A stretch of DNA of 50,980 nucleotides from an uncultured Clostridia bacterium (GCA_944391805.1 CALXUY010000047.1:1-50980), one strand, 5' to 3'; counted from the first letter of the stretch, positions 40,132 through 49,349 are shown. Translations and numbers: made by a program. Notes: generated by a model from the letters alone, not told the origin.

Positions 40132-42240
40132 TCATTCCTGTCCGTAGCCCAGATGCGCAAGCCAGACCAGAACATGCGAGGCGAAGCCATGATTGCAGCT
40201 GGCCGTGGGGGTATCGTTTTCCCACAGCGTGCCCGTCTGCTGCGCCATGTATCCGAAATACCCCAGGATGTTTTCCCTCAGCCTGCCGTACTCCCCGGCG
40301 CGATCCAGCAGCTCCAGCCGCAGATAGTTGCCGATGAAGGCGTTGGAGGGCCATATCTCCTTCCAGAGTCCGGTCTGTTTCCGCTCGGGGCCGAAGTCCC
40401 GGACCAGCGTTTCCCACAGCTCGGCGTCCTCCTGCCGCGTGGCAACGCCGCTGAAAAACGCATAGTACTGCGCGCTCTCGGTGCATTCGCCCGAAAGCGC
40501 CGGCGCGCCGTCGCGGAGAACCGCATTGTCGCAGAAGAACAGCCCCATGCGGCTCTGCCGCCGGATGGTTTCCCGCAGCTGCGCGGCCTCCTGTGCCAGC
40601 CGCCCGTCCCCATACAGGATCGCGGCCGTGGATTTTGCAAGACAGTACAGCATATTGGTGGGATAGTTGATGTCCTGCACCAGCTCGTTGCTCCGGGACC
40701 ACTCCACAAACACCCAGCCCTTCAGGCGCTCCAGCAGTCCGTCCGGATTTTCAAACCGGCGCAGAAACTCCATAATCCCGTAGACCGTCCCCTTCGCTTC
40801 CCGGATCAATCGTGCGTCCCCGGTCCGGTCCAGATACTCCTTCAGCTCCAGGATCAACCACATGGCCCAGTTGGGAATGTAGGTTCCGTCCGGATGGTCG
40901 GCGGGGTAGCACATGGGGATCATTCCTCCCGGCAGAGGCGAAAAATCCTTCGCCATGATGAAATTGGAAAGAAAATTGCGCTCCACCCGGTTCCGGCCGG
41001 TCAGCAGGTGCTCCACCCGGCCCGTGAAAAAGCTGTCGCAGAGCCACCCGGCCCGCTCACGCGAGGGGCAGTCCATCAAAACATCCAGCGTGTTCTGCCG
41101 GAAGGTCTCCACCGCGGCGTTCCAGATGCGTCCGATTGCCTCGTCCTCCGGGGAAAAGCGCGGGCGCAGAAGAATTTGGGACGGCGGAAAATCGATCCGC
41201 ACGACCCCCGCCTCCTCGACCCGGACCGCGCCGCCGACCGCCAGCAGATCCAGATATTGCAGGGTGTAGGGTTCGGCCGTCAGCAATTCGTACCGCTCGC
41301 CGCCGCGCAGGCGGTACAGAACCACATTGGCGCAGTCCAGACGCAGAAAATCCACCCGTCCGTCGGTCAGCAGCTCGTCAAAGCAGAGGTACAGGTCGCA
41401 GTCCGACATGCACTGCACGCAGACGCGGAGCAGGCCGGTTCGGTTCCCCGCCAGCTTCAGGGTGGCAAACGAGTTGCCCGGGAGCGTCAGGGGGAGGGAC
41501 GCCCCGGACCGGCACGGGTTTTCCTGCGAATAGCGCAGCGCATCGCCCACTTGGTTGACCTCCAGCTCCTCGACCGGGAACCCGTCAAACTTTTTTCCGG
41601 CTCTGACCAAAAACGCATTCTGACACTGTGGCGCGTCCGCCCGCCAAACAAGATCCCCCGTCTGAACAACGCACCGAACCGGCTCCTCGGCCAGGGAGGG
41701 ATCGGGCAGATCGCGCTCGATCCACTCCCCGCCCGGCACAACCGCCCATCCGGTCGGCTCGACCCTGCCCGCGCGATGATCGTATGCCTCCGAAAACGGG
41801 CGCTGAAAGGAAAAGCGCGGCGTTTTTTGCAATCTTCTGCCGTTACGGAAGACCTGCCAGCCGTATGCGCCGGTTGCCGCAAGAACCGCTCCGCCGCGAA
41901 TCAGCTCCGCGCACAGGAACGAGGAATGCTTCATCCATTCAAAGCTGCTGCAGCAGTACCCTGTCACCTCAACCGCAACGATATTTTCGCCCTCGTGCAA
42001 AAAAACGCCCAGCGGAATTTCATCCACGCGGAAAAAGCCCTTCCCGCTGCGGGCAGGCCCCCAATAGGCAAGCCGCCGATTGACGAAAACGCGGTAGACC
42101 GAGGAACCGGTCAGCCGCAGCTCGGCTTCGTCCGCCCCGTCCAGCACCGTCGAAACAATCAGCGAACGGTTCCTCTCGTTCTCCCTGCCTGGCTCCCACA
42201 CCGGCTTTGCCAAAGCAAATTCTGTTTTCACGTAGCTCAT
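40132..42240 (-). CDS. GH78-like alpha-L-rhamnosidase
   Basis: 702 aa. N-terminal beta-sandwich modules (VYRVFVNRRLAYWGPARSGK) precede an (alpha/alpha)6 barrel with the family signature DVLMDCPSRERAGWLCDSFF, then DINYPTNMLYCLAK and a late GTLWENDTPTASCNHGFASH segment that holds the second catalytic Glu region. Cytoplasmic. Probably removes terminal alpha-L-rhamnose from plant or microbial glycans. Shorter than many GH78 enzymes, with fewer N-terminal modules. ATG 42240 follows AAAGGAATGG. Confidence 0.78.
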   Translation of the reverse strand: MSYVKTEFALAKPVWEPGRENERNRSLIVSTVLDGADEAELRLTGSSVYRVFVNRRLAYWGPARSGKGFFRVDEIPLGVFLHEGENIVAVEVTGYCCSSFEWMKHSSFLCAELIRGGAVLAATGAYGWQVFRNGRRLQKTPRFSFQRPFSEAYDHRAGRVEPTGWAVVPGGEWIERDLPDPSLAEEPVRCVVQTGDLVWRADAPQCQNAFLVRAGKKFDGFPVEELEVNQVGDALRYSQENPCRSGASLPLTLPGNSFATLKLAGNRTGLLRVCVQCMSDCDLYLCFDELLTDGRVDFLRLDCANVVLYRLRGGERYELLTAEPYTLQYLDLLAVGGAVRVEEAGVVRIDFPPSQILLRPRFSPEDEAIGRIWNAAVETFRQNTLDVLMDCPSRERAGWLCDSFFTGRVEHLLTGRNRVERNFLSNFIMAKDFSPLPGGMIPMCYPADHPDGTYIPNWAMWLILELKEYLDRTGDARLIREAKGTVYGIMEFLRRFENPDGLLERLKGWVFVEWSRSNELVQDINYPTNMLYCLAKSTAAILYGDGRLAQEAAQLRETIRRQSRMGLFFCDNAVLRDGAPALSGECTESAQYYAFFSGVATRQEDAELWETLVRDFGPERKQTGLWKEIWPSNAFIGNYLRLELLDRAGEYGRLRENILGYFGYMAQQTGTLWENDTPTASCNHGFASHVLVWLAHLGYGQE

Positions 42241-42346
42241 GATACCATTCCTTTCCGAATGCCGGGTCCGCCCCCGACAAGTCTCCAAACGAACGCAAAT
42301 CAGCCCCGGAGAGGCGAAGGTACGCCCGTTCGGGGTTGATTCCCAT

Positions 42347-43558
42347 TCAGAATGTAAAATCCGAAAAGATCGGAAAATGATCCGACCCTGCCAAAGAAAA
42401 GCTGTTCACAACAACCCCGAACACCCGGACCCGCAGCCCCGCAGGCGCGGCGGGAAACAGAATATGGTCGATGGTTTTTGCCGTCTCGTATTCCGCTCCG
42501 CCCGTGGGCATACAAAGCCCCAGCTCGGGATCAAACTCGGGGTAAGCGTGGTAAGATTTTTCGGCTGCCGTGTATTCGGTTGCCAGCCCGGAGGCGGCGG
42601 GATACCTTGCGGTATCCCGGAAGTAGCGGTATCCACCGTCGAGGTGATGCGAATTGAAATCCCCTCCCATCACAATGGGAAGCCCGTAGCGCCGGCGCAG
42701 CTCTTCAAAAAGGCCGCACGCCTCCTCTGCCTGCAGCACACGGAGCTTCTCCACCTGCGTGCACAGATGGGTGGAGGCGGCAAGAAAGCACTCGCCCGTG
42801 GCCTTGACTTCGAAAACGCCCCAAGATAGTGATTTGGACGAGACGTCCATCGGGCCGATGGCGTCGGTGGGCTGGTTGACATACCAATGATACCCGCCCT
42901 CGATAAAGCGCACTTCAGATTCCCGATAAAAGAGCGGCACGCAGTTGACGTCGTGAAAGCTGTTCTTCACGCCCGAAACCGGCGCCTCCCGGTAGCCGAC
43001 CCTTGCCATCTGCGCCACAATGTCATTGGAATACAGGCCGACGCGCTTGTATCTGCCGCATTCCTGAAAGCCGACGACCTCCGGGCCAAATTCCCGTACC
43101 AAGTCCGCCGCAATCACGTTCCGCTCACCGGGGCAATGCCTGGCGTCTGCATCCCACAGGATGTTGTAATACATCACCCTGTGGCTGCCGCGGCGGCTGA
43201 AGGCGTATGCGTTTGCGCCGGGGACTTCCCTGTCCCCGCGTAGCTCGCAGGATTCGGGCCTTCCGGTTTCCAGGACGCGGTCAAAGTAGCGCATTGCGGC
43301 GTCCAGAGCAAGAATGCCGCCGACGGTGACTTCGATTACACGGCCGCAGACGGAGATGCGGCAATGCGGGGAAACCGCCGTCTGATCCGCAGTCTCCCTG
43401 CGAACCGAAATGCAAGAGCCGCCAAGGATCTCAGCCGCCCGTTCCGAGCGGCTGAGCCTTTCGGAAAGCAGAATTGCAAACCGCTTGGAGTCGTAGCCGT
43501 CCTCCTTCCGATAGGAGACACGAATCCCGCTCGCCTCGTTTTCAAAAATGATTTGCAT
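42347..43558 (-). CDS. Endonuclease/exonuclease/phosphatase-fold protein, cytoplasmic paralogue
   Basis: 403 aa. The C-terminal ~270 residues are a DNase I/EEP fold: VMYYNILWDAD, VGFQECGRYK (metal Glu), ASTHLCTQ, IVMGGDFNSHH, TIDHILFPA and GSDHFPIFSDF. Such enzymes cut phosphodiesters in nucleic acids, lipids or cyclic substrates. The N-terminal ~130 residues (ISVCGRVIEVTVGGILALDA) resemble the accessory domain in the neighbouring lipoprotein. It has no signal peptide, whereas the paralogue at 43606-45459 is a lipoprotein. Placed in the middle of the glycan operon; substrate unknown. Confidence 0.75.
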   Translation of the reverse strand: MQIIFENEASGIRVSYRKEDGYDSKRFAILLSERLSRSERAAEILGGSCISVRRETADQTAVSPHCRISVCGRVIEVTVGGILALDAAMRYFDRVLETGRPESCELRGDREVPGANAYAFSRRGSHRVMYYNILWDADARHCPGERNVIAADLVREFGPEVVGFQECGRYKRVGLYSNDIVAQMARVGYREAPVSGVKNSFHDVNCVPLFYRESEVRFIEGGYHWYVNQPTDAIGPMDVSSKSLSWGVFEVKATGECFLAASTHLCTQVEKLRVLQAEEACGLFEELRRRYGLPIVMGGDFNSHHLDGGYRYFRDTARYPAASGLATEYTAAEKSYHAYPEFDPELGLCMPTGGAEYETAKTIDHILFPAAPAGLRVRVFGVVVNSFSLAGSDHFPIFSDFTF

Positions 43559-43605
43559 GGTGTGTTACTTCTTTTCTGGTTGGTTTCTGCGGCCGGAATG
43601 ACCGG

Positions 43606-45459
43606 TCAATAGCGCTCGGTCCACTCGTTATCCTGTTTTGAGAAATCAATGAAGACCGGCAGGTGATCGGATGCGGACAGGGTAAAATCATCCACAACCA
43701 CACCGAACAGATCGATGCTGAAATTGGAAAGATCGGACAGCATGATATGGTCAACCGAGCTGGCCGCATCGATAGTAACCATCACGTCGGGCTTCATGAT
43801 GCCTGCTTCGGTATCGAATTTCGGATACCACTGATTGGTGCGGACGTCGGTTGTCTCGGCTGCGTAATCATGCGCATCAACATACCCCGCGCTCACAAGC
43901 GCCTGATAGGTTGCCTCTGCAATGGTGGAATTGTAGTCGCCGCCGATGATGACCGAGCAGCCGTACTCGTCCTGCAAGCCCTTTACAAGGGTCAGCAGCT
44001 CACCGACCTGTAGGGCACCGATCTCCTTATCCTGTGTGCAGAAATGAACCGAAGCCACAATGAACCGGGAGCCATCGGCTTCAAACACCCCCCACGTCAC
44101 GGATTTGGAGAGGTCCTTCTGTATGGGCTGATTCTCAAAAACCCTGAAGCCGCTCTCCAGCAGCGTCACCGAATCCGCACGGTAGAACAGCGGCGTGGAA
44201 ACGGGCGTTCCGTCGCCCCTGTCTGCAAAATAAATCGCGGTATAGCCAAGCTCCTCAAGCCGGCTTTTGACGGTCCCCTGGGTCGGTCCGTTTTCGGAAT
44301 ACTCCTGCAGGCCGAACACATCGGGCTGATAGATCGCCGCCATGGCCGCGGTCAGTGTGTTGCGCTCGAGGGCGGGAATGTCGTTTTGCGGTCTGCCCTC
44401 GCCGCCCGAGCTGCTGCCCCACAGAACGTTGTTGAACATAACGCGGAACGTGCCCGCGCGCTTAAAGGCATAGGCAGTAGAGGCGGTGGTCTCATCCAGG
44501 AACATCCCGTAATTGCCCTCATACGCAAAGCCGTCTTCAAAGCTGAAAAACTGTCCGTCCTCAAACTCCTGCTGCAGCCATTCGCGCGCCGCGTAGAAGC
44601 CATAGTAATTTGCAAAGGAAACCGTTATGTCGGTTCCGCTGACCGAAATGCGGAAATTGGTGGGAGTCACCTCCGGGTCCACCTTCAGAATCAGGTTCTT
44701 TCCGCCGTCCAGCTCGGTATCGGAGACCGGGACGTTCTCGTTGGTAATCGAGGCGATAAATTCCTTCAGCAGCACGCCGTAGCGAACCTGCAGCGCATCG
44801 CCGCTGTCATAAACCAGTGTGTAATCCTTGAGCGGAACGCCGATGTAGGGAAGCTCGGCGGAGGTGTAATTTACAGTTATCATATATCCTCTGTTTATAT
44901 AAAGCTCCGCAAACTCAATGGGTGCGGGAACCCAGGTATCCAGGTCAATCTCGTAATAATCCGAGAAAAAGCGCGCCAGCGCGTCGTGCATGCCGGCGGG
45001 AGAGCCTGCCAGAACGACAAAGCGTTCGCCGCTGGAGAAGATGCGATAGCCCATGTTGAAGGAATCGTAATTGGCCTCAAACAGGCTCTCGCGGTTGGTC
45101 TTGCCAAAAACGATTTCCTTTTCTACAGGCGACTCGTTGTCGGTCTTGATTTTGATGGTCACGCCGGTCAGGTTTTCAATCGTATCCTTGAAGGTCAGCG
45201 CGGCGTTTCTCTCCCAGGTTTTGGCATCCTGGGCAATGACAATGATATAATCGGTGCCGCCGTCCTCAATGACGGTGAGGTTTCCGCCAGGGGTATCCGG
45301 TTCACCGGGCCGGTCGGTGTCCCCTGGCTCGGTGCTGCCGTCGGTCTCCCCGGACGAGCCGGCAGGCGGCGCTTCTGTATTGGCGCAGGCCGCCAAAAGC
45401 ATCGCGCAGAGGAGCAGCAGAACAACCAACAGCCGGCCGAAACGTTTGTTCGGTTTCAC
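43606..45459 (-). CDS. Endonuclease/exonuclease/phosphatase-fold lipoprotein
   Basis: 617 aa. Signal with lipobox LAAC and an acidic Gly/Ser/Thr/Pro linker; a domain of about 240 residues (IVIAQDAKTWERNAALTFKD, KEIVFGKTNRESLFEANYDS) resembling the N-terminal domain of family 67 alpha-glucuronidases; then the EEP domain (VMFNNVLWGSSSGG, FGLQEYSENG, ASVHFCTQ, IIGGDYNST, SVDHIMLSDL, SASDHLPVFIDF). It is a longer, secreted version of the gene product at 42347-43558. Extracellular phosphodiesterase or glycan-associated activity is possible; none is shown. Gap to the solute-binding protein gene is 93 nt. Confidence 0.78.
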   Translation of the reverse strand: MKPNKRFGRLLVVLLLLCAMLLAACANTEAPPAGSSGETDGSTEPGDTDRPGEPDTPGGNLTVIEDGGTDYIIVIAQDAKTWERNAALTFKDTIENLTGVTIKIKTDNESPVEKEIVFGKTNRESLFEANYDSFNMGYRIFSSGERFVVLAGSPAGMHDALARFFSDYYEIDLDTWVPAPIEFAELYINRGYMITVNYTSAELPYIGVPLKDYTLVYDSGDALQVRYGVLLKEFIASITNENVPVSDTELDGGKNLILKVDPEVTPTNFRISVSGTDITVSFANYYGFYAAREWLQQEFEDGQFFSFEDGFAYEGNYGMFLDETTASTAYAFKRAGTFRVMFNNVLWGSSSGGEGRPQNDIPALERNTLTAAMAAIYQPDVFGLQEYSENGPTQGTVKSRLEELGYTAIYFADRGDGTPVSTPLFYRADSVTLLESGFRVFENQPIQKDLSKSVTWGVFEADGSRFIVASVHFCTQDKEIGALQVGELLTLVKGLQDEYGCSVIIGGDYNSTIAEATYQALVSAGYVDAHDYAAETTDVRTNQWYPKFDTEAGIMKPDVMVTIDAASSVDHIMLSDLSNFSIDLFGVVVDDFTLSASDHLPVFIDFSKQDNEWTERY

Positions 45460-45552
45460 GATGATAATTCCTCCTTTTCGGAATCAGAATGGTGGTGTAT
45501 GGCGGTTGGCCGGCCGCGGCAGTGCCGCCGCAGCCCGCCAGACCGGAAAAGC

Positions 45553-47076
45553 TCAATTGCGGTTGACAAGCGCCTGATAGGCGGCGTTGATTTCATCCAC
45601 CGCCTCGCGTAGCTGTCCGTTTGTGACTTGAGAGGCCAGCATGGAGGAAACGGTGTTGTTGCCGGTGGCATAGATGCCGCGGAACACGGTGGTGTTGAAC
45701 GGCAGGTCGTTATAAATGTTCACAGGGTCCACAACCACGTTGCTGCCGATCATATCCAGCATTTCAACCGATTCGGGGTCGCTGACATACTGGAGCGTCA
45801 GCGCTTTTTCATAGAATGCGGGCTTGATGATGCGGTAGCTCTCGGAGGCAAAGCACTCCAGGAACTGCGAAATTTCGGTCAGCCAGTCGCCGGTAAACCA
45901 GCTGGAAACACCGAACGTGAAGCACTGGTCCTGCACGTAGGAGTAATAATCCTGCTGCGCTGCGTCCAGCTTCGGCACCGGCACAACACCGTAGCCATAG
46001 CCCGGGGTTTGCCCCATTTCCGCAACCGCGGCGTCCTCAAGACCGTACAGACGGGTGGTAATCATGGCGGCGGTGTTGTTTGCAAACTTCGCGTAAACGT
46101 CATTCGCACTGAGCGAATCGCCCGAAAGCGTTCCTTCGCCCATCAGCAGCTCCAGAATTTTGTCCATCGCGTCGGAATACCGCTCGGCATTGATGTTCAC
46201 TTCATAGTAGTTCTCCTCGTTCTTGGTCAGAACATGCAGGTCGCACGCGGACATGAAGGCGTCGGTAAAGCTGCTGTTGTAGCCGGTCATAATCACGTAA
46301 CCGTACTGGTCGTCCTTGTCCTCCACGCTGTCGCCGTTGAGGTCCCGGTACAGCTCCTGGGTGATCTCATACATCTTGTCAAAGGTCCATTCCCCTTCCC
46401 GGACCAGCTCATACGGGAAATCGATATTGTTGTCGTTGAACAGTTTTTTGCTGAACAGGTTGGCCATCAGATAGCGGTAATAGCCCATAGTGAAGGTGCC
46501 GGTCAGCAGATATTGCGCGTCGCCCATGGAAAGCGCCTCGTTATAGCCTTGAGAATAGTAATCCTTGCCCAGGTCAATCGAGGGGAGCGCCGCCAGATCG
46601 GTCAGAAGGCCTCTGACGGCAAGCGTGCTCATCCGGTAGCTTGCGGTAACCAGAAGCTGATATTCGCCCGAGCCGCTGTTGTTCATCTGCTCCACCTTTG
46701 TCAGCATTTCGTCGGTATTGGTGTCGCCCAAGGATTCCACATTCTCGATGACACAGTTCAGGCGATCCTGCACAGCCGTGTTGCGCTGGAACACCGCTTT
46801 TTCCAGCTCGCTGCCTTCGGCAACGTCCTCCGCTTCCATCACTGCAAATTCCCCGCCCGCAACCCATTGCGCGATGGAGAAGATGGTAAAGGTCTGGCCG
46901 TCAAGGTTCAGGTCGGGCGGGAGGTCGTCCCTGTCGTTGGTATACTCGCCCGTGTCCACGGGGCGCGTTTCGACAGGGGCGGTGTCTGCCTCCGGCGGAT
47001 CGTTTTTGGAACAGGAGGTCAGGGGAATGATAAGTAAGATCAACGCCAAAAGAAACGTGAAAAGCTGTTTTTTCAT
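45553..47076 (-). CDS. Extracellular sugar-binding lipoprotein of an ABC transporter
   Basis: 507 aa. Signal with lipobox LTSC, Asp/Glu/Pro linker, then the two-lobed solute-binding fold of the large oligosaccharide-binding type (LDGQTFTIFSIAQW, VVPVPKLDAAQQDYYS). There is an EF-hand-like calcium loop DLNGDSVEDKDDQYG near residue 245. No ABC permease or ATPase genes lie in this operon or window, so its transporter must be encoded elsewhere, or it acts as a surface receptor. ATG 47076 has AAAGGA at 8 nt; an ATG 9 nt earlier touches that site. A decayed relative is present at 49041-49291. Confidence 0.82.
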   Translation of the reverse strand: MKKQLFTFLLALILLIIPLTSCSKNDPPEADTAPVETRPVDTGEYTNDRDDLPPDLNLDGQTFTIFSIAQWVAGGEFAVMEAEDVAEGSELEKAVFQRNTAVQDRLNCVIENVESLGDTNTDEMLTKVEQMNNSGSGEYQLLVTASYRMSTLAVRGLLTDLAALPSIDLGKDYYSQGYNEALSMGDAQYLLTGTFTMGYYRYLMANLFSKKLFNDNNIDFPYELVREGEWTFDKMYEITQELYRDLNGDSVEDKDDQYGYVIMTGYNSSFTDAFMSACDLHVLTKNEENYYEVNINAERYSDAMDKILELLMGEGTLSGDSLSANDVYAKFANNTAAMITTRLYGLEDAAVAEMGQTPGYGYGVVPVPKLDAAQQDYYSYVQDQCFTFGVSSWFTGDWLTEISQFLECFASESYRIIKPAFYEKALTLQYVSDPESVEMLDMIGSNVVVDPVNIYNDLPFNTTVFRGIYATGNNTVSSMLASQVTNGQLREAVDEINAAYQALVNRN

Positions 47077-47115
47077 TACGATCATCCTTTCATTGGTTTG
47101 TTGCGGTTTATCGGT

Positions 47116-47250
47116 TCACCGCAGAAAGATCTCAGTCATCTCAAACGGGTCGTTGCAGATATCGTCCGGCAGTTCCTCCTGCGAGGTTCTCACAATGTCG
47201 GCATTGGTTGAAGCAATGAAGTCAAAAGCGATGGATTCATATGGTTTCAT
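47116..47250 (-). CDS. 44-aa acidic peptide within the glycan operon
   Basis: The minus strand from 47250 encodes a 44-residue peptide beginning MKPYESIAFDFIASTNADIV and ending FEMTEIFLR. ATAGGAGGTGCAGAG before the ATG is one of the best ribosome sites in the operon. It lies 16 nt after the beta-helix protein gene and 39 nt before the solute-binding lipoprotein gene. There is no signal peptide or membrane segment, and the composition is acidic (Asp/Glu-rich), with the pattern MKxYE...DIVxTS that I associate with small Firmicute peptides next to surface-protein genes. Function unknown. Not a ribosomally made antibiotic precursor on present evidence, since no modification genes are adjacent. 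Confidence 0.7.
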   Translation of the reverse strand: MKPYESIAFDFIASTNADIVRTSQEELPDDICNDPFEMTEIFLR

Positions 47251-47266
47251 CTCTGCACCTCCTATC

Positions 47267-48877
47267 TCAAACAGTGGGAAGATAGGATTTCAGCACCGCT
47301 CTCTGCTCGTTGGTATACCGGCTGTACTTGCCGTTCTCATCCTGATAGCAGTAAACGGCATCCGCGGTATCCTTCACGTCCTCCAGGGCCTTCTGCGCGA
47401 CATAGGACATGCTGCGGCTGTGGTCCGCGGCAACATAGTCGCTGCAAACGGTCACCGTATGCCCGTTCTTCACATACCTGATGTAGGAAACGGCCGAGAG
47501 CTCCAGATCAAAATTCGCATCACGGATGTTGACCAGCGCGGCGCGCAGGTGGACATTCCCCTCGCCGTCCACGGTGATGCCGTCCTTGGCCACGATGTCA
47601 ACGTAATCCTTACCCTCCTCCAGACCAAGCATCCGCAGGGTGTTCATGTTCAGATATGCCTGCTCCGCAATCGTGGCGGTGGGGACAATCAGCGTGCCAT
47701 AGGAAACCTCGGTCCCCTCATCGGCCAGGCCCTCGGCCAGCGCAGTCAGCGCGGCGGGAATCCGGGATTCAAACCGGATGCCCTCGCTGCCGGCAACCAG
47801 CCGGACAGACGCACCGGTCAGCGTTTGGGGCAGCGCATCCCATCCGGCGGGGGTGGTCAAACCGCCGTTCTGATTCTGAATACCGTCCTCAACGCCGTCG
47901 GCCATATCGGCGGAACCATTCGCAGCATGGATGATCCGGCCGCCGCAAACATTGAGTTTCGCATTGTTGCGAACGGTGAACAGGTCCCCGTCTCCCCTGT
48001 TTAAATTTTCAACAACACCGTTGTAAAAATTCATGGTTCCACCCAACACAGTCATAATCCGGTTCCAATGTTTGGCATGAAAATAACCGCCATAAATGTT
48101 AACCAGTATTTTGTCACAGAAGTCCGGTTTGCCATATGTCATATCGATAATTACACTTGAAGTTTGATCAACAAACTCCCCGCCGTAGACATCTAATGTA
48201 CAACCAGTATTCAATTGCGCAATTATGCCGCCGTCTTTCGAAACAAACTTTCCACCGTAAATATCGAACAAAATGCCTTCAGCATCATTGGCGTTACCGG
48301 TTGTCAGCACCCTGCCGGAACTGCCGGACGCTGTGTAAGTCCCGCCGTTGAAGATGAAATGCGCGCCGTTGTTCCGGGCGCAGGAGAACATGGCTCCGGT
48401 GGAGAGCATGTCGTTGCCCTCCTCCAGTACAACCGTTCCGTAATAGGGCGCCACAATTTCTTTTGCCTCGGCCCTCAGGTTTTTGATGGTCAGGGTCTTA
48501 AAGGTCATCTCGTTATTGTTGTTCAGGTTGTCGCCCAGTTGGGTAGCGTCGGTGGCAAAGTCAAACAGCCGGCCAGTGGCGGTCAGCTTGAAGCCGTTGC
48601 CGTCGATGGTGATGTTTTCGACAAGAATCACCTGACTCGTCAGCGTCACGTCCTTCAACAGCTTGATGGTATATCCGTCCCATGCTGCCATTTTGGCTGC
48701 GGAATCATTCCAACTAACGCACAGATCGGAAAGATTGAGATCGGCAGCCTTTTCGCCGTCCGTATTCAGAACCTCTGCGTCATAAGCGGGCGCATCCTCC
48801 GCAAAGACCACGGTGTTGACCGCAAGCAGTGAAAACACCATAACGGTTGCCAAAAGCAATGATAAAAACCTTTTCAT
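47267..48877 (-). CDS. Secreted beta-helix surface protein
   Basis: 536 aa. A Sec signal peptide (MKRFLSLLLATVMVFSLLAV, cleavage near VFAEDA), then a right-handed parallel beta-helix (ITIDGNGFKLTATGR, LFDIYGGKFVSKDGGIIAQL, LDVYGGEFVDQTSS, VNIYGGYFHAKHW, MNFYNGVVENLNR) of the pectate-lyase-like type, and a C-terminal ~170-residue domain (GASVRLVAGSEGIRFESRIP) that recurs in secreted proteins of gut clostridia. No catalytic residues are obvious, so it may bind a polysaccharide rather than cut it. There is no LPXTG. First gene of the operon; AGGAG lies before ATG 48877, and the frame is open 21 nt further upstream. Confidence 0.78.
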   Translation of the reverse strand: MKRFLSLLLATVMVFSLLAVNTVVFAEDAPAYDAEVLNTDGEKAADLNLSDLCVSWNDSAAKMAAWDGYTIKLLKDVTLTSQVILVENITIDGNGFKLTATGRLFDFATDATQLGDNLNNNNEMTFKTLTIKNLRAEAKEIVAPYYGTVVLEEGNDMLSTGAMFSCARNNGAHFIFNGGTYTASGSSGRVLTTGNANDAEGILFDIYGGKFVSKDGGIIAQLNTGCTLDVYGGEFVDQTSSVIIDMTYGKPDFCDKILVNIYGGYFHAKHWNRIMTVLGGTMNFYNGVVENLNRGDGDLFTVRNNAKLNVCGGRIIHAANGSADMADGVEDGIQNQNGGLTTPAGWDALPQTLTGASVRLVAGSEGIRFESRIPAALTALAEGLADEGTEVSYGTLIVPTATIAEQAYLNMNTLRMLGLEEGKDYVDIVAKDGITVDGEGNVHLRAALVNIRDANFDLELSAVSYIRYVKNGHTVTVCSDYVAADHSRSMSYVAQKALEDVKDTADAVYCYQDENGKYSRYTNEQRAVLKSYLPTV

Positions 48878-48942
48878 TTTGTTTTCTCCTTTAATCATTT
48901 GAATGAATTGGGTCGCGGGCTTGCAGGCGTTTTTTCGCTATA

Positions 48943-49045
48943 CCGCCTCCTTTCTGATAACCGCTGTTCGCATATCGTCATATGTAAATCGTTCATCCCC
49001 CCTTGCCGTTGAACCGTGACAATATTCCTGAAGTCATTTTTCAAC
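48943..49045 (-). repeat. Duplicated leader sequence, copy 1
   Basis: About 100 nt upstream of the beta-helix gene (minus strand GTTGAAAAATGACTTCAGG through CAGAAAGGAGGCGG) match the region 49350-49449 upstream of the decayed lipoprotein gene. Both blocks are followed by a gene with an AAAGGAGA-type ribosome site. This may be a duplicated promoter/leader or the footprint of a gene duplication. Confidence 0.55.
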
Positions 49046-49291
49046 CTACATCGATCATATACTCCGGTGCAGACGCTCCGTTTACCAGATAGTCGCCCAG
49101 CTCCGCTAAGCCCCTCAGCGTCGTGCAGCCGGCCGGCTACCGTTCTCCCGGCTCATCGGTCGTGGGGAGCGTTTCCTCGGCGGAGCCCCCAGTCTGTGTG
49201 CTGTCGGCCGACGTCCCGTCGTTGCCTCCGCACGCGTTAGCAGCGGGAGCAGGCCGCACATACAAATGGGCAGGATTGTTTTCAGTTTCAT
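49041..49291 (-). pseudogene. Decayed solute-binding-type lipoprotein gene
   Basis: ATG 49291 has a good site (AAAGGAGAGAACAAA) and encodes MKLKTILPICMCGLLPLL, a lipoprotein signal, after which the frame goes wrong (TRAEATTG). In the +1 frame the sequence continues ACGGNDGTSADSTQTGGSAE and on to TTDEPGER; restoring one base after CTGCTAAC yields lipobox LLTAC. A TAG follows (49139-49137), then TTLRGLAELGDYLVNGASAP to a stop at 49041. One frameshift plus one in-frame stop and a large missing C-terminal part mark it as a pseudogene, probably related to the functional lipoprotein at 45553-47076. Confidence 0.65.
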
Positions 49292-49349
49292 TTTGTTCTC
49301 TCCTTTGATATGGAATGGGAATTACAGAATTGCTTTTTTTCGGTTCCGT

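Noticed and set aside
38632..42339. 1235-aa plus-strand open frame
   Set aside because: Antisense to the GH36- and GH78-like genes; composition is Pro/Arg/Gln-rich as expected of a GC-rich shadow frame, and no domain is visible.
47116..47250. RiPP precursor peptide interpretation of the 44-aa protein
   Set aside because: No radical SAM, LanM, YcaO or protease/transport genes adjoin it, and the core lacks a modified-residue pattern.
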